A stretch of DNA of 64,000 nucleotides. Source: Cyanobacterium stanieri PCC 7202 (GTDB lineage Bacteria > Cyanobacteriota > Cyanobacteriia > Cyanobacteriales > Cyanobacteriaceae). The notes under the pieces were generated by a model. The model did not search any database. It saw only the letters and a list, made by a program, of their open reading frames with translations, and had not been told where the DNA came from. The translations under genes and the position numbers were made by a program. Every line of letters starts with the position of its first letter. Within the stretch, counting starts at the first letter, position 1. The stretch is taken from assembly GCA_000317655.1 (NCBI GenBank), contig CP003940.1, forward strand, positions 2,799,547 through 2,863,546. Direction: 5' to 3'. This document shows, piece by piece, positions 48,375-58,175 of this stretch.

Positions 48375-49838
48375 TTATATAATATCAACAATAATTTCTT
48401 TTCCATACTGTTTAAATTCATCATCAAGATTATAGATTAAACTATGAATTTGCTGACGTAATAAACAGGCAGGTTTTAAACAGTCATTCCAATAATCTTG
48501 TAAAGTTAAATCAAGATGAGGATAGAGAATTTTTAGAAATCCCGATGCTGTTTTTATAATTCCTTGTTGATGTCGAATAGAAACTTTAGACAGAAAATTT
48601 GTATGGGTTTCTGCGTATTGTTGGAAACGGGTATCTCTCCTTAATGCAAATAAAACTTCTCCAAAAAAATCCATTTTTAATCCGATTTGATTAGCCATCA
48701 TTTCCTTTTGAAACTTGGGTATTTCCCAACCGGGTAAAATACCAGCAAAACGATCTAAAAAAGCCGTTTCTGAGAAAAATTTAGGCAGATTAGCCATTAA
48801 ATTATATTCATTTTTCGGGCGTTGATATTCATTTAATTCAATATTAGCTAATAATACTAAAGAGCAATCACTGGCTATATCAGAATATCCGCCACGATTA
48901 TAACTTCCGTTGGCAAGATAAGTTTTTAATGGTCCGATAATTTCATCAGGATTATCAAAAGTTAAACTTTGAACTTCATCTAAAACAACCACGTTATAGC
49001 GTCCCAATAAGCCAACTTCTCTAGTTTTTCCATCAATAAATAATCTTGCGGGGGTAATTTTTCCTCCACTGACTACCGACACTTTATTATTAATATTCTC
49101 ATAAAAAAAACTTTTCCCTGTACCTTTTGGTGCTAATTCAATTAGATGAAAATTAGGTTCAACTAAGGGTAATAAACGACTTAAAATCCATGTTTTTGCT
49201 TGATGATTGTAGTCTGGATGTTCAGGATTAAAACCCATCGAACAAAACATTAAATCTCGCCATTTTTCTGTGGAAAATTGAGAACGCAATTCTCCATATG
49301 ATTTCAAATCGACTGCTGAACATTGAAAAGGAGCAAAATCGATAACTGATACTTTAAATTTACCTTTCATATCTGGGCTATATCTTAAGGTAATTTTTCC
49401 CCATATTCCTTGTCTTAATAATCGGCGATGACGATTAACTATATCTGTAGATATTTCACAATCGGTTAAATTTAGAACAGAAATACTAGCAACAGGTTCG
49501 GGAATTTGTTCGGAGGTTTTTTCCAATGTTACTCTTACCTGCATTAAGCCAATTAAGGTATAAATTCCTCCCTGGGTTAATTCAAATTTTATTTCTTCTT
49601 TATCATCTTTACGAGGAAAGGCTTTATCAACAAAATTACGGACTTTTTCTTTTTCCCCATCGTTTAACTCCCCAGTACCTGCTACAATATGTTCCAATAT
49701 CCATTCGCCGACAAAACTGGGTACACCAACACTGGTTAAACTACTTGAAGGTAAGCGTTTTTTATCGATAGAAAGTGAACCAAATACTCTAGTTACTAAT
49801 TCATTGTCATAGGTTGAATAGTTGTTAGAAAAATTCAT
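48375..49838 (-). CDS. brxL: BrxL-type ATPase of a BREX system, short form without Lon domain
   Basis: A 487-residue protein that matches the core of BrxL: PKGTGKSFFYENI Walker A (236-243), VSGGKITPARLFI, GLLGRYNVVVLDEVQ Walker B (Asp287/Glu288), IIGPLKTYLANGSYNRGG, SLVLLANIELN, ETAFLDRFAGILPGW and FFGEVLFALRRDTRF. BrxL is a DNA-binding AAA+ protein essential for phage exclusion in several BREX types. Long BrxL proteins carry a C-terminal Lon-like peptidase; here the chain stops after the ATPase and a helical tail. The first Walker A Gly is replaced by Ala. The start overlaps the pglZ stop by 14 bp. Confidence 0.88.
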   Translation of the reverse strand: MNFSNNYSTYDNELVTRVFGSLSIDKKRLPSSSLTSVGVPSFVGEWILEHIVAGTGELNDGEKEKVRNFVDKAFPRKDDKEEIKFELTQGGIYTLIGLMQVRVTLEKTSEQIPEPVASISVLNLTDCEISTDIVNRHRRLLRQGIWGKITLRYSPDMKGKFKVSVIDFAPFQCSAVDLKSYGELRSQFSTEKWRDLMFCSMGFNPEHPDYNHQAKTWILSRLLPLVEPNFHLIELAPKGTGKSFFYENINNKVSVVSGGKITPARLFIDGKTREVGLLGRYNVVVLDEVQSLTFDNPDEIIGPLKTYLANGSYNRGGYSDIASDCSLVLLANIELNEYQRPKNEYNLMANLPKFFSETAFLDRFAGILPGWEIPKFQKEMMANQIGLKMDFFGEVLFALRRDTRFQQYAETHTNFLSKVSIRHQQGIIKTASGFLKILYPHLDLTLQDYWNDCLKPACLLRQQIHSLIYNLDDEFKQYGKEIIVDII

Positions 49839-52044
49839 CTAAACCTCCTGTAAATCCACTGGTAAATATTTGTTTAATTGTTAGTAATGATTGAGCGTCT
49901 AATTCTGCTTCTCCAACTTCAGTATTAGCAAAATTAAAGGTTAGTTTTCCTGATAAAGTATAATAATTATTACTATTATCTGGTAGTAATTCTGGACATT
50001 TATTTATCTCTAATTTATAATTAATTGTTTGATTAGGGGGAATTACTATATCGAGTATTTTTCCCATTTTTAATTCTCCAATTTCATTAATATATAAGCA
50101 TAGATTAGTTAAAGATAATTTATTATGATTATTAATAATCATTTCTAATTCTCCTCTATCTTTTGCTTTTCCTTCTCCCCTGCAAGTTATCAATACAGGT
50201 AAACGGGAAATTTGTTGACTTAAAATTGAGAATCCTACTACTACTTCTTCAGGAAATAAGCCTCCATGATTACCGATAATTTTCTGATTTTGTGTATAGT
50301 TAAAAGAGCCTAAAGAATCCTGACTTCTCACAATACTAATATCATGAGGTAAATCAAATTTTTGAGCAGAAAGTACAACAAAACGAGAGTCATCAGTTGT
50401 ACCTATTGCCATTCTACCTTGAGGTTTTAAATTATTAGGATAATTGTTCATCTTATCAACTTCTCCTATTATTTGACCATGATCACTCGCAATAATAATT
50501 TGTAATTTTTCTGGTTCAGGATATTGCTGTAAAAAGTGTAAAATATCTTTGACAATTCCATCCAAAACTTTTTCACGCTCTAGTTTATACAAAGTTTGCC
50601 AATCGTTTTGATGATGATATAATTCGTCTAATTGAGTGGTATCCCAACAATAAATTTGATATTTTTTTTGTTGCAAATCTTCTATTAATTTTGGTTTATT
50701 TCTATCTGTATAACGATGCCCATTATTAATAAGAGAAAAACCATCTCCTGCATTATTATTCCAAGAATTATGATTAGGCAAAAGTTGAGTAAATAAACTC
50801 CATTTTGCATATTCTGTTTTAGTTGGTAAAATACTAAACTTAGGCTGAATATCTTGTTGAATAGATAATGAGTTTTTCTCTGTTAATTTAAAAATAAGCT
50901 CTCGATGATCTAACCATCCTAAACCATCAACTATAACCCAAAGAATGGGGTTATTTTTCGCTAGTTTTTCCACTTGTGGGGTGACACTATAATTTAACCA
51001 TGATTTTTCCACACTATCTAATTTTAATTCGGGATAATTTTTCACAATCCAATTCACAAAATTATCAGCTAATTTGCTACTAATTTGATTTTTGTCTTCA
51101 TGATTGTTACTCATGTTATGATTAATTTCCCATAATCTAAAAGGTAAATAATGATTCGTTACCCATTGTAAACAGTCATCTGGTTTAGCATTAATATCTA
51201 ATGGTTTTGGTGGTGAAGGAGGAATAAGTTGATTAAGTTTTTGTCTTTTATCTGCATTGAGATAAATACTAATTTTTGCTACTCTATCACGGGTAATCCA
51301 GTTAGTTTTTTCTAGGAAAATATTATAAGCTATTTCAGCAATCAGTTCCTTTTTATATTCTTGAGGTAAAATTAAATTTTCAATTATCTCCCCTTGAGTT
51401 TGAACTATTTTTTCCTCCCAAAAGTTGATAAATTCTTTTTCGATAATCACTGGTAATGACAATGGAAAAATACCTAAATTATCAATTTTATTTAACCTGA
51501 TACCTACCCAATCTTTGAGTAAATTTAATTTATTATTTATTCGATAATATTCGATTAATTTATTATCATGGTTATGGCTGATGAAGTTTTCTAACCAAAA
51601 TTGCTCAAATACTTGATATTCTTCTGGAATATTAACACATAGCCATTGGGCAAGATGTTTTTCTGAGGGTGTTATACATTCCCATAGTTTTAATTCTGTG
51701 TTAGTAATTTCTGCTAATAAATGAGCAATTTTATTATCTGGATAAGTATTTAGTTGATTTAAAATACCTAACACTTGTTGATCATTCCATTGATTCGGAA
51801 TAGATAAAGGGTTTAACATAGAAGCTAATAAAGAGCGTGGATTTTCTTTTATTTCAATAATTAAATTTGTTTTATTACAAGCTTTTAACCATTCTTTTGT
51901 CCAAGCACAAGGTATTTTATTTTTAATCCAATAAGCGTCATCCTTTAAAGTAAAATATTTTAGCCATTCTACCTCGTTACTAATAATAATGTAATTTTGC
52001 TCTATGGGATATAAATTAGTGGGATCTAAAATTATTTTTGTCAT
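49825..52044 (-). CDS. pglZ: PglZ, alkaline-phosphatase-fold protein of a BREX system
   Basis: A 739-residue protein. The PglZ domain starts near residue 365 with LWVIVDGLGWLDHREL (D373), continues with LPTKTEYAKWSLFTQLLP (candidate nucleophile Thr/Ser), IIIASDHGQIIGEVD (D521/H522) and GNHGGLFPEEVVVGFSIL (H593). These are the metal-binding residues of the alkaline phosphatase superfamily. The N-terminal 360 residues are helical, and the C-terminal 120 are beta-rich. PglZ is the hallmark of all BREX types. It overlaps brxL by 14 bp and follows the 1566-residue ATPase gene by 12 bp. Confidence 0.92.
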   Translation of the reverse strand: MTKIILDPTNLYPIEQNYIIISNEVEWLKYFTLKDDAYWIKNKIPCAWTKEWLKACNKTNLIIEIKENPRSLLASMLNPLSIPNQWNDQQVLGILNQLNTYPDNKIAHLLAEITNTELKLWECITPSEKHLAQWLCVNIPEEYQVFEQFWLENFISHNHDNKLIEYYRINNKLNLLKDWVGIRLNKIDNLGIFPLSLPVIIEKEFINFWEEKIVQTQGEIIENLILPQEYKKELIAEIAYNIFLEKTNWITRDRVAKISIYLNADKRQKLNQLIPPSPPKPLDINAKPDDCLQWVTNHYLPFRLWEINHNMSNNHEDKNQISSKLADNFVNWIVKNYPELKLDSVEKSWLNYSVTPQVEKLAKNNPILWVIVDGLGWLDHRELIFKLTEKNSLSIQQDIQPKFSILPTKTEYAKWSLFTQLLPNHNSWNNNAGDGFSLINNGHRYTDRNKPKLIEDLQQKKYQIYCWDTTQLDELYHHQNDWQTLYKLEREKVLDGIVKDILHFLQQYPEPEKLQIIIASDHGQIIGEVDKMNNYPNNLKPQGRMAIGTTDDSRFVVLSAQKFDLPHDISIVRSQDSLGSFNYTQNQKIIGNHGGLFPEEVVVGFSILSQQISRLPVLITCRGEGKAKDRGELEMIINNHNKLSLTNLCLYINEIGELKMGKILDIVIPPNQTINYKLEINKCPELLPDNSNNYYTLSGKLTFNFANTEVGEAELDAQSLLTIKQIFTSGFTGGLDEFF

Positions 52045-52056
52045 TATATTTACTCC

Positions 52057-55000
52057 CTATTCATTCAAATATTGTTCTAATTTATGATGTAATAATTGCT
52101 TATTTTCAAGAGTAAGTTGTTGAAATAAAACTATAATTTGATTTTCTGTATTTTCATTTTGAATTTCAATACATATGTTTCGATATTCTTGAATAAGTTT
52201 TTCCTCTTTTTCTTCAAAGCAATCAAGATATTGATTATAATTACAATCTATTTCTTTAAGAAGATTGTTGGCACATTTTAATTTTTCATCTAGTAATTTC
52301 TCTGAATTTTCTAGCAGTAAATTATACTGGGGATTTAATTGATTTAGCCATGCGATCGCACTCTCAGATTTTTGTTGACGAATTCTATTAATTTTAGTTG
52401 TCAACTGATGAGATATAGACTGATATTTAGTTTCTATATGAGGAGAAATATTAGTTACATTACTACGCCACTGGTTTAATTGTTGTAAACTATTTTCATA
52501 GTCTTTTAAATCATTATTTCTTTGATATTCAATAATTTTCAATAGATTTCTCAAGTTGTCAATATCTTGATGTAATCTCTGGCATCTTAGATATTCTGAT
52601 GATTTTTCCCAGATTGTTTCTGATTTTATTAACTCCTTGTTAAACTTATCTAATTTTTGACTATCATTAATATGTTGAATAGTGACTTCTAGTTTATCTA
52701 ACTGATTATCAGACTCAGAAATATATTGATTAAGATTTTCCCTTAATTGTTCGATTTCTTGGTTAAATCTGTCAGGATAATTTAGCTTTTCTCTTAAATT
52801 ATTAATAAGTGAGATCGCATCTTGGCATTCAGAAATATTTTTTAATAAAGAAGGTGTTTTGATTCTTAATTGTTGTAGAATATTTTCATCTTCTTGATGC
52901 TTAAGCTTTTCCGCTTCTTCTTCATTTTGCCACTCCAAAATTATAGGATTAAGTTGCTGTAAAAGATTCTCTATTTTTTGACAACTTTCTATATCAGTAA
53001 AGCGATTTTTTAAGCTATTAATTTCTTGAGATAAGAAAAAAGCCTGATTTTTACTAATATTATTAACTCTCTCCTGCCAAATTTGTATTTTTTGCTCTAA
53101 ATAATTTTTCTTATCTTTTATCTCATTAATAATATCAATATATCTTGGATTTTCTTTAATAATAATTGTTTCTTCTGCTAAATTTTCAATATCAAGTAGA
53201 GCATCTTGATAATCTTTTTGACTAGCATTATCACTCAACACTCTGCATCGTCTTTCAATATCAGATAAACACTGTTTAATATTTTCTTGATATTGTATAT
53301 TTTTAATATTAGTTTCAGCAGTTTTGAGGGCATAATTTAAAAGCTCAATTAAATGAGAAGGTAAAGTGTCAACTTCACTAATTTTAGCTTTAGTATTTTC
53401 CAATTCTCCTTGATAACGCCCTAATTCTTGCTCTGTTTTCATCTTTTCTGAGCGTTGAGTTAACTCATCAACAAAGTCATTAATTTTATCATTAATTAAT
53501 ATTCTTACTTTTTGTTGACGCTCTTTTTGATTTTCACTAGGATTAACATAAACTGGATGAGAATTATTAACCTTATTAGAATCAGAATAATTAACTAGAT
53601 TAATAACTCGTTTTGGAGTTAATTCGTCTTGTAAAGATAAATAAAATGAAATTAATTTTTCAATATTAGCATCATTGGATAAATTTTCAGCTTCTTCTAC
53701 TATTTCAAAATTATTATCAATAGTTTTTATACCATCTAATAAATGAACTCTTTTAATTTTTATTTCATCTTTTTTATATTTTTCTCCTTCTCCAGATTGA
53801 ATAAAATTGTCAATCTCATTGATTAACTCTTTAGCCTGATTATAGTCAACACTTGAGGGAATTTCAGGGCAAATAATCGGTTTGTGTCTGATAATTTGTG
53901 GGCTTTTACTTTTGCCTAAAATCCATTTATTGACAAAGTCTTTTGGTTTATCAAAAATATTGGTTTCTGTCCATTTTTTTACCGGTTGAATATTATAGGA
54001 AATATGTTCTTTTTTTCTTTGGGGAATGCCGAAAGTACCACTTATTTTTACTTCATTATAGTGATACCCCAGCCATGCACCAAAAAGCATGGTAAAAGTA
54101 TATTCATTATAGCCAAAGGGAGGCTTAGATAAAGTTTTCCAAATATCTTCTATTTTAGTGGTTTTTTCTTCTTTACTTCCCAAGTCTGTTAACTCTGAAA
54201 TTTTATCCCATGCTTGTCTAACATTGCGTTGTGAAGGGAGTTGAATTGAGTATTTTTGATTATTAATTTTTAATAAACCCCAATTACTAATAAATACAGG
54301 ACTAATTAAATTATTATAGGAGGCATTAGGAAAATTTTGTGGTTTTAACTCATCTTGTATTAATAGTTTTATGGCATAACCAATAATAGTATTAGCTGGA
54401 TTACTTTTTAATGCCATTTTATCATTTTTTGCAAGGGGAGGTACAAAGGAATAAAGCTCATTTAATAGTAAACTAATGATTGCTTGAGGTTGTTTTTCTT
54501 CCTGTGCTGTTAACTTATCTTGATAAAGGCAATAATAGTCACAGGATACTAAAATTTCTCTGATTTCTCTATCTATTTTTTGCTCTAAATCTTGTTTTAA
54601 TTGATTGTAAGCAGTGCCTGATTCTTGCTTATCAGTTTTTCTTCTGATAATATCAATCATAAACAATTCACGAGGTAAATCTCCCACAGTTTTATTGGGA
54701 ATAGCTACGGCGAATAAGTGTTTATTTTGAGATTTAGAAAGTAAATCATTAATACGGTATTTTAAATCCTGTAAATCTTCAATTCTATCCGCTAAAATAT
54801 GGGCAAAAATTCCCTTGGCTTCTGTATTCTCTAAGGTTTTATATCCTGATAATGCCTGTTCAAATTCTTCGATAGTGTAAAACTTATTTTCAAAATACCA
54901 TTCACCGTTAATGAGTTTATTTTTTTCGATAAAAGTTAAAGCCTCAATGTATTGACTTCTTAAATATTTATCAATATTGTCTTGACAGTATTTAACAGGT

Positions 55001-56757
55001 AAATTAACTGTCCATTTATGGGGTTGTCTCTCGGCTTCTTCTTCTATTTGTTGGCGAATTTCTAATAAGTTACTACCCGAATAAAAGCGATAAGTGTTAT
55101 CCCCAGTATTATAGTAAATAACTTGTCTTTCGAGGGATAATTTTTTTAAAGTTTCTGAGGTTTCTGTCTCGGATAAACCACTCAACTCACTAAGAATTAT
55201 GGCATGGTTTTGATTGTTAGGTTTATGTAATTTATTGCCACTAATATAGAATAGAAAAATAGCTTTTAAAATACTTTCTTCTTCGGTAGTTATAGAAAAA
55301 GAAATTGATTGATAGGTTTTTTTATATTCAGCATGATAACGGGAAAATTCTGTTTGAGAAAAATCACTAAAGGCATCAATGAGAGAAATTGCAGGGAGAC
55401 AATTTAGTAAATTATTCCTTTCTAAAGGTTGATTTAAAATGAAATTTTTAACATCTTCTTTAATATATTGAATTGCCGTTCTTCCTTGAGTAAAATCAAG
55501 GTTACAAAGGAGATAAGTAGTTAAAGGATGTAAAGGAAAACTATCTAAGGTAATGTTCCTATGAAATGTTTGTAAATCCCAACCTCTTTCACGATAATAT
55601 GTTATTCTTGTCTCAAAACTTTGACGGCTATTACCTAATAAAGTATTACCCCATTTGTGGATAAATTCACCCCAAATTGGTTGATGGGATTGTTGTACTA
55701 ATAAACCTTTAATTACTAATTCTAAACTGGAAATAGGCTCATAGGTGCTTTCTGCTATTTCTAATCGTGAGGCAAGTTTTTTATAGTCGTCTGCCGATTT
55801 ATTTGGCACTGATTTTAAGGGGCGTATTTGGGTGAAACAAACTAGGGCAATTTTTCCTTTATAATTCTCACAAATGTTAGTAATATTTTGTAAGGTTAAT
55901 CCCCCAGATGCGATCGCATCTCTTGCCCAAGATTGTAAATAGTTATTTAATTCATCAAATAAGATTAATATTCCTGCATAAGGGGCATTTTCTCCTAAAC
56001 ATAATTTTTGCAATAAATTCTCCAAAATTTGTTCTACATTTAAGTCGGTTTCAAAGTCGATGGCAAATCCTTGATTGAGGTGTTTACTAATTTCTTTTAC
56101 TTGGGGAATTAAACGATAATTCTCTTTAGTTAAAGATTCAATAATATTATCTAAATCTCCTAATTCTGGATAATTACTTTCAATAAAATTATTAGCTACC
56201 TGTTGCTGTTGTGCATCTAAACTTTTAAGATAATTTAAGGGTTTTTGACAAAATTCTTGAGCCAATGTATCAGTTATATTTTCTTCCATTAACGTTTTAT
56301 TGATTGCCTTAAGAAATGACTTTCGTAAATCCATTTCTTCACCGCTTAAACAAATCACTAAATGTTTTTTATTTCTGCGTTTATAGGCTTCTAAATCTTC
56401 AACAATACCCGGATTATTAATCGATGCTTTTCTAACTTGTTCTAAAATTCCTTGTATTTCTTGACTTTCTATCGACTGTCTAAAATAGTTAGCAGTTACT
56501 AAAGCAAAATGAGATTTTCCTCTACCATAATCTTGTACAAATAAATGAATATTTGCCTCATTACGACTGCGATAACTGCGTTGAATTGCTTCTAATACTC
56601 CTAATGTAGATGCTTTGGGATTTATGGATTCATAATTAAAGACAAATCCTTGACATAATCCCAAGTTTTTTTCTTCATCTTCCATCATACCAAAGTTAAC
56701 GGCATTGGCTAATATTGCTTCTTCATTAACTCTTACTAATTCGCTGATTTGCATCAC
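52057..56757 (-). CDS. Giant P-loop ATPase with long coiled coil, BrxC/PglY-like
   Basis: A 1566-residue protein. The N-terminal ATPase has VQDYGRGKSHFALV (75-88) as its Walker A and ILILFDELNNYL (263-274) as its Walker B. The usual first Gly of the P-loop is Gln, while GKS and the following His, typical of BrxC/PglY proteins, are kept. A large middle region follows, and from about residue 1130 the chain is a Glu/Gln/Asn/Lys-rich coiled coil of more than 400 residues. By position, directly before pglZ and brxL, it is the best candidate for the BrxC component. The DNA is very AT-rich with few HIP1 sites, unlike the core genes to the left. Confidence 0.8.
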   Translation of the reverse strand: MMQISELVRVNEEAILANAVNFGMMEDEEKNLGLCQGFVFNYESINPKASTLGVLEAIQRSYRSRNEANIHLFVQDYGRGKSHFALVTANYFRQSIESQEIQGILEQVRKASINNPGIVEDLEAYKRRNKKHLVICLSGEEMDLRKSFLKAINKTLMEENITDTLAQEFCQKPLNYLKSLDAQQQQVANNFIESNYPELGDLDNIIESLTKENYRLIPQVKEISKHLNQGFAIDFETDLNVEQILENLLQKLCLGENAPYAGILILFDELNNYLQSWARDAIASGGLTLQNITNICENYKGKIALVCFTQIRPLKSVPNKSADDYKKLASRLEIAESTYEPISSLELVIKGLLVQQSHQPIWGEFIHKWGNTLLGNSRQSFETRITYYRERGWDLQTFHRNITLDSFPLHPLTTYLLCNLDFTQGRTAIQYIKEDVKNFILNQPLERNNLLNCLPAISLIDAFSDFSQTEFSRYHAEYKKTYQSISFSITTEEESILKAIFLFYISGNKLHKPNNQNHAIILSELSGLSETETSETLKKLSLERQVIYYNTGDNTYRFYSGSNLLEIRQQIEEEAERQPHKWTVNLPVKYCQDNIDKYLRSQYIEALTFIEKNKLINGEWYFENKFYTIEEFEQALSGYKTLENTEAKGIFAHILADRIEDLQDLKYRINDLLSKSQNKHLFAVAIPNKTVGDLPRELFMIDIIRRKTDKQESGTAYNQLKQDLEQKIDREIREILVSCDYYCLYQDKLTAQEEKQPQAIISLLLNELYSFVPPLAKNDKMALKSNPANTIIGYAIKLLIQDELKPQNFPNASYNNLISPVFISNWGLLKINNQKYSIQLPSQRNVRQAWDKISELTDLGSKEEKTTKIEDIWKTLSKPPFGYNEYTFTMLFGAWLGYHYNEVKISGTFGIPQRKKEHISYNIQPVKKWTETNIFDKPKDFVNKWILGKSKSPQIIRHKPIICPEIPSSVDYNQAKELINEIDNFIQSGEGEKYKKDEIKIKRVHLLDGIKTIDNNFEIVEEAENLSNDANIEKLISFYLSLQDELTPKRVINLVNYSDSNKVNNSHPVYVNPSENQKERQQKVRILINDKINDFVDELTQRSEKMKTEQELGRYQGELENTKAKISEVDTLPSHLIELLNYALKTAETNIKNIQYQENIKQCLSDIERRCRVLSDNASQKDYQDALLDIENLAEETIIIKENPRYIDIINEIKDKKNYLEQKIQIWQERVNNISKNQAFFLSQEINSLKNRFTDIESCQKIENLLQQLNPIILEWQNEEEAEKLKHQEDENILQQLRIKTPSLLKNISECQDAISLINNLREKLNYPDRFNQEIEQLRENLNQYISESDNQLDKLEVTIQHINDSQKLDKFNKELIKSETIWEKSSEYLRCQRLHQDIDNLRNLLKIIEYQRNNDLKDYENSLQQLNQWRSNVTNISPHIETKYQSISHQLTTKINRIRQQKSESAIAWLNQLNPQYNLLLENSEKLLDEKLKCANNLLKEIDCNYNQYLDCFEEKEEKLIQEYRNICIEIQNENTENQIIVLFQQLTLENKQLLHHKLEQYLNE

Positions 56758-56850
56758 TATTACTCCTTTGAAATGAAATAATCTATCGGGGTGTTAATTA
56801 ATCTATAAACTTTAATTAAAATATTTTAAATATAAATTCAAAAAACTATC

Positions 56851-57285
56851 TTAATTAATTTGTTGTAAGTATTTTACATTCCAATTAGGGGGGTTTAATT
56901 TAGTGGGTAAAATGAGCCATAATATTTTTTCTAAATGCCTCAAACTAGCTAGTTTTTCCCAAAACAAAGTAATGGGAGATGAAGGTTTGATATAAAGATA
57001 AGTCAGAAGAATATCAAATTCTTTTAAGATAACTACTGGTTTGATTGCTGTTGAACAAATCTCCTTTATTGCCGTTAATTCTTCATCTAAATTTTGTTCT
57101 AACATTAAATATTTTTTCTGAGGATTAATACGGCTTAATAAGTTTTCTCGATAACTAATACATTGGGCATTATTATAAGAAATAAGCTCTTTCAAATCTA
57201 ATTCAGTGTAGTCATCCCATAATAATAAGTGGATGCGATCGCTCGGTTTAGCGTCTTTTAGGGGTAAAATATTATTGGTTAACAT
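56851..57285 (-). CDS. 144-residue protein of the defence operon, unrecognised
   Basis: A soluble alpha/beta protein with no cysteine cluster and no known catalytic motif; its two Cys residues are isolated. The C-terminal block SLRHLEKILWLILPTKLNPP is hydrophobic and could be an interaction surface. Its start overlaps the DUF4007 gene by 14 bp, so the two are translationally coupled and probably work together. In position it parallels the small accessory subunits (such as BrxB) of other BREX operons, but I see no convincing sequence match. Confidence 0.6.
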   Translation of the reverse strand: MLTNNILPLKDAKPSDRIHLLLWDDYTELDLKELISYNNAQCISYRENLLSRINPQKKYLMLEQNLDEELTAIKEICSTAIKPVVILKEFDILLTYLYIKPSSPITLFWEKLASLRHLEKILWLILPTKLNPPNWNVKYLQQIN

Positions 57286-58120
57286 AGGCTTTTTCTAATA
57301 AGATTAAAGGAGCATCCCAACGGCGAATAGTTTGATAGGGTGCGACAGTGCGTCTTTGTTCTATAATTCCTAATGATTCGAGTTGATTAAGATGATCTTG
57401 TAAAGTATCCGATGTAATGCCTAAAACTTGAGTTAATCCCATTTTATGATAGAGAATTTCATCGGTTAAAACGGAGGTTTCTTGCTCAAAATCTCGCTCC
57501 CATAATCTCGCTAAAAAATAGCCAATTAAATAGATATTGGGAGGGATACTTTCACCAGTTTGATAAGTAATAATTTTCGTTTGTGCATCTTTAATCTTCT
57601 GAATAAATTGAATCGTTTTTAAGCCATGAGATTCTGTATAAGTTTTTAAAACTTTACTGAAATTATCTTTGATACTCTTTGATGATTCTTCTGAAAAAAT
57701 AGAGGCAATGTTCCTGTGTAAATATTCAGTAGAAAAACTTAGATTATTAGGAATAAAATCATATACAAAATAAGTCCAACCTCCCCATTCGTAAGACTTA
57801 TTAGGCACTTTATTTAATCCTTGATCTCCAAAACTAAAATAAAAGTGCATTAACCAATCAGTATTGAATGATTGTAAATAAGGATCTAATTTATAAATTA
57901 AATTTCCCTCTGGAGTTAGCTGATTATTTTTAAGTAATCCAGCATGAGTAGCCCAACTTTTTAAAGGTGTAATTTTGGCGTTACCAAAACCTGTTCTAAC
58001 CATCAGATTCTTTATGGTATCATTTAAACCATTTTCTTCAGTAGCTGTGTGAATAATTTTGGCAATTTCTTCTTTTTTAAATTGGAATGTGCCATGAAAT
58101 CCTAGTTGTAAATTAGCCAT
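57272..58120 (-). CDS. DUF4007 family protein
   Basis: A 282-residue protein starting ANLQLGFHGTFQFKKEEIAK after the Met, the DUF4007 signature, followed by NLMVRTGFGNAKITPLKSWATHAGLL and TPEGNLIYKLDPYLQ. The C-terminal part (TQVLGITSDTLQDHLNQLESLGIIEQRR) looks like a winged helix. From memory, DUF4007 genes recur beside PAPS-reductase-like and phosphorothioation or BREX-type defence genes, which is exactly the setting here. Molecular role unknown; DNA binding or recognition is a guess from the winged helix. Confidence 0.8.
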   Translation of the reverse strand: MANLQLGFHGTFQFKKEEIAKIIHTATEENGLNDTIKNLMVRTGFGNAKITPLKSWATHAGLLKNNQLTPEGNLIYKLDPYLQSFNTDWLMHFYFSFGDQGLNKVPNKSYEWGGWTYFVYDFIPNNLSFSTEYLHRNIASIFSEESSKSIKDNFSKVLKTYTESHGLKTIQFIQKIKDAQTKIITYQTGESIPPNIYLIGYFLARLWERDFEQETSVLTDEILYHKMGLTQVLGITSDTLQDHLNQLESLGIIEQRRTVAPYQTIRRWDAPLILLEKAYVNQ

Positions 58121-58175
58121 ATTGACGAAATTTTTAGTAAGGTTTATCTTAATTTTGTTTTTGTAACTGCTTAAT

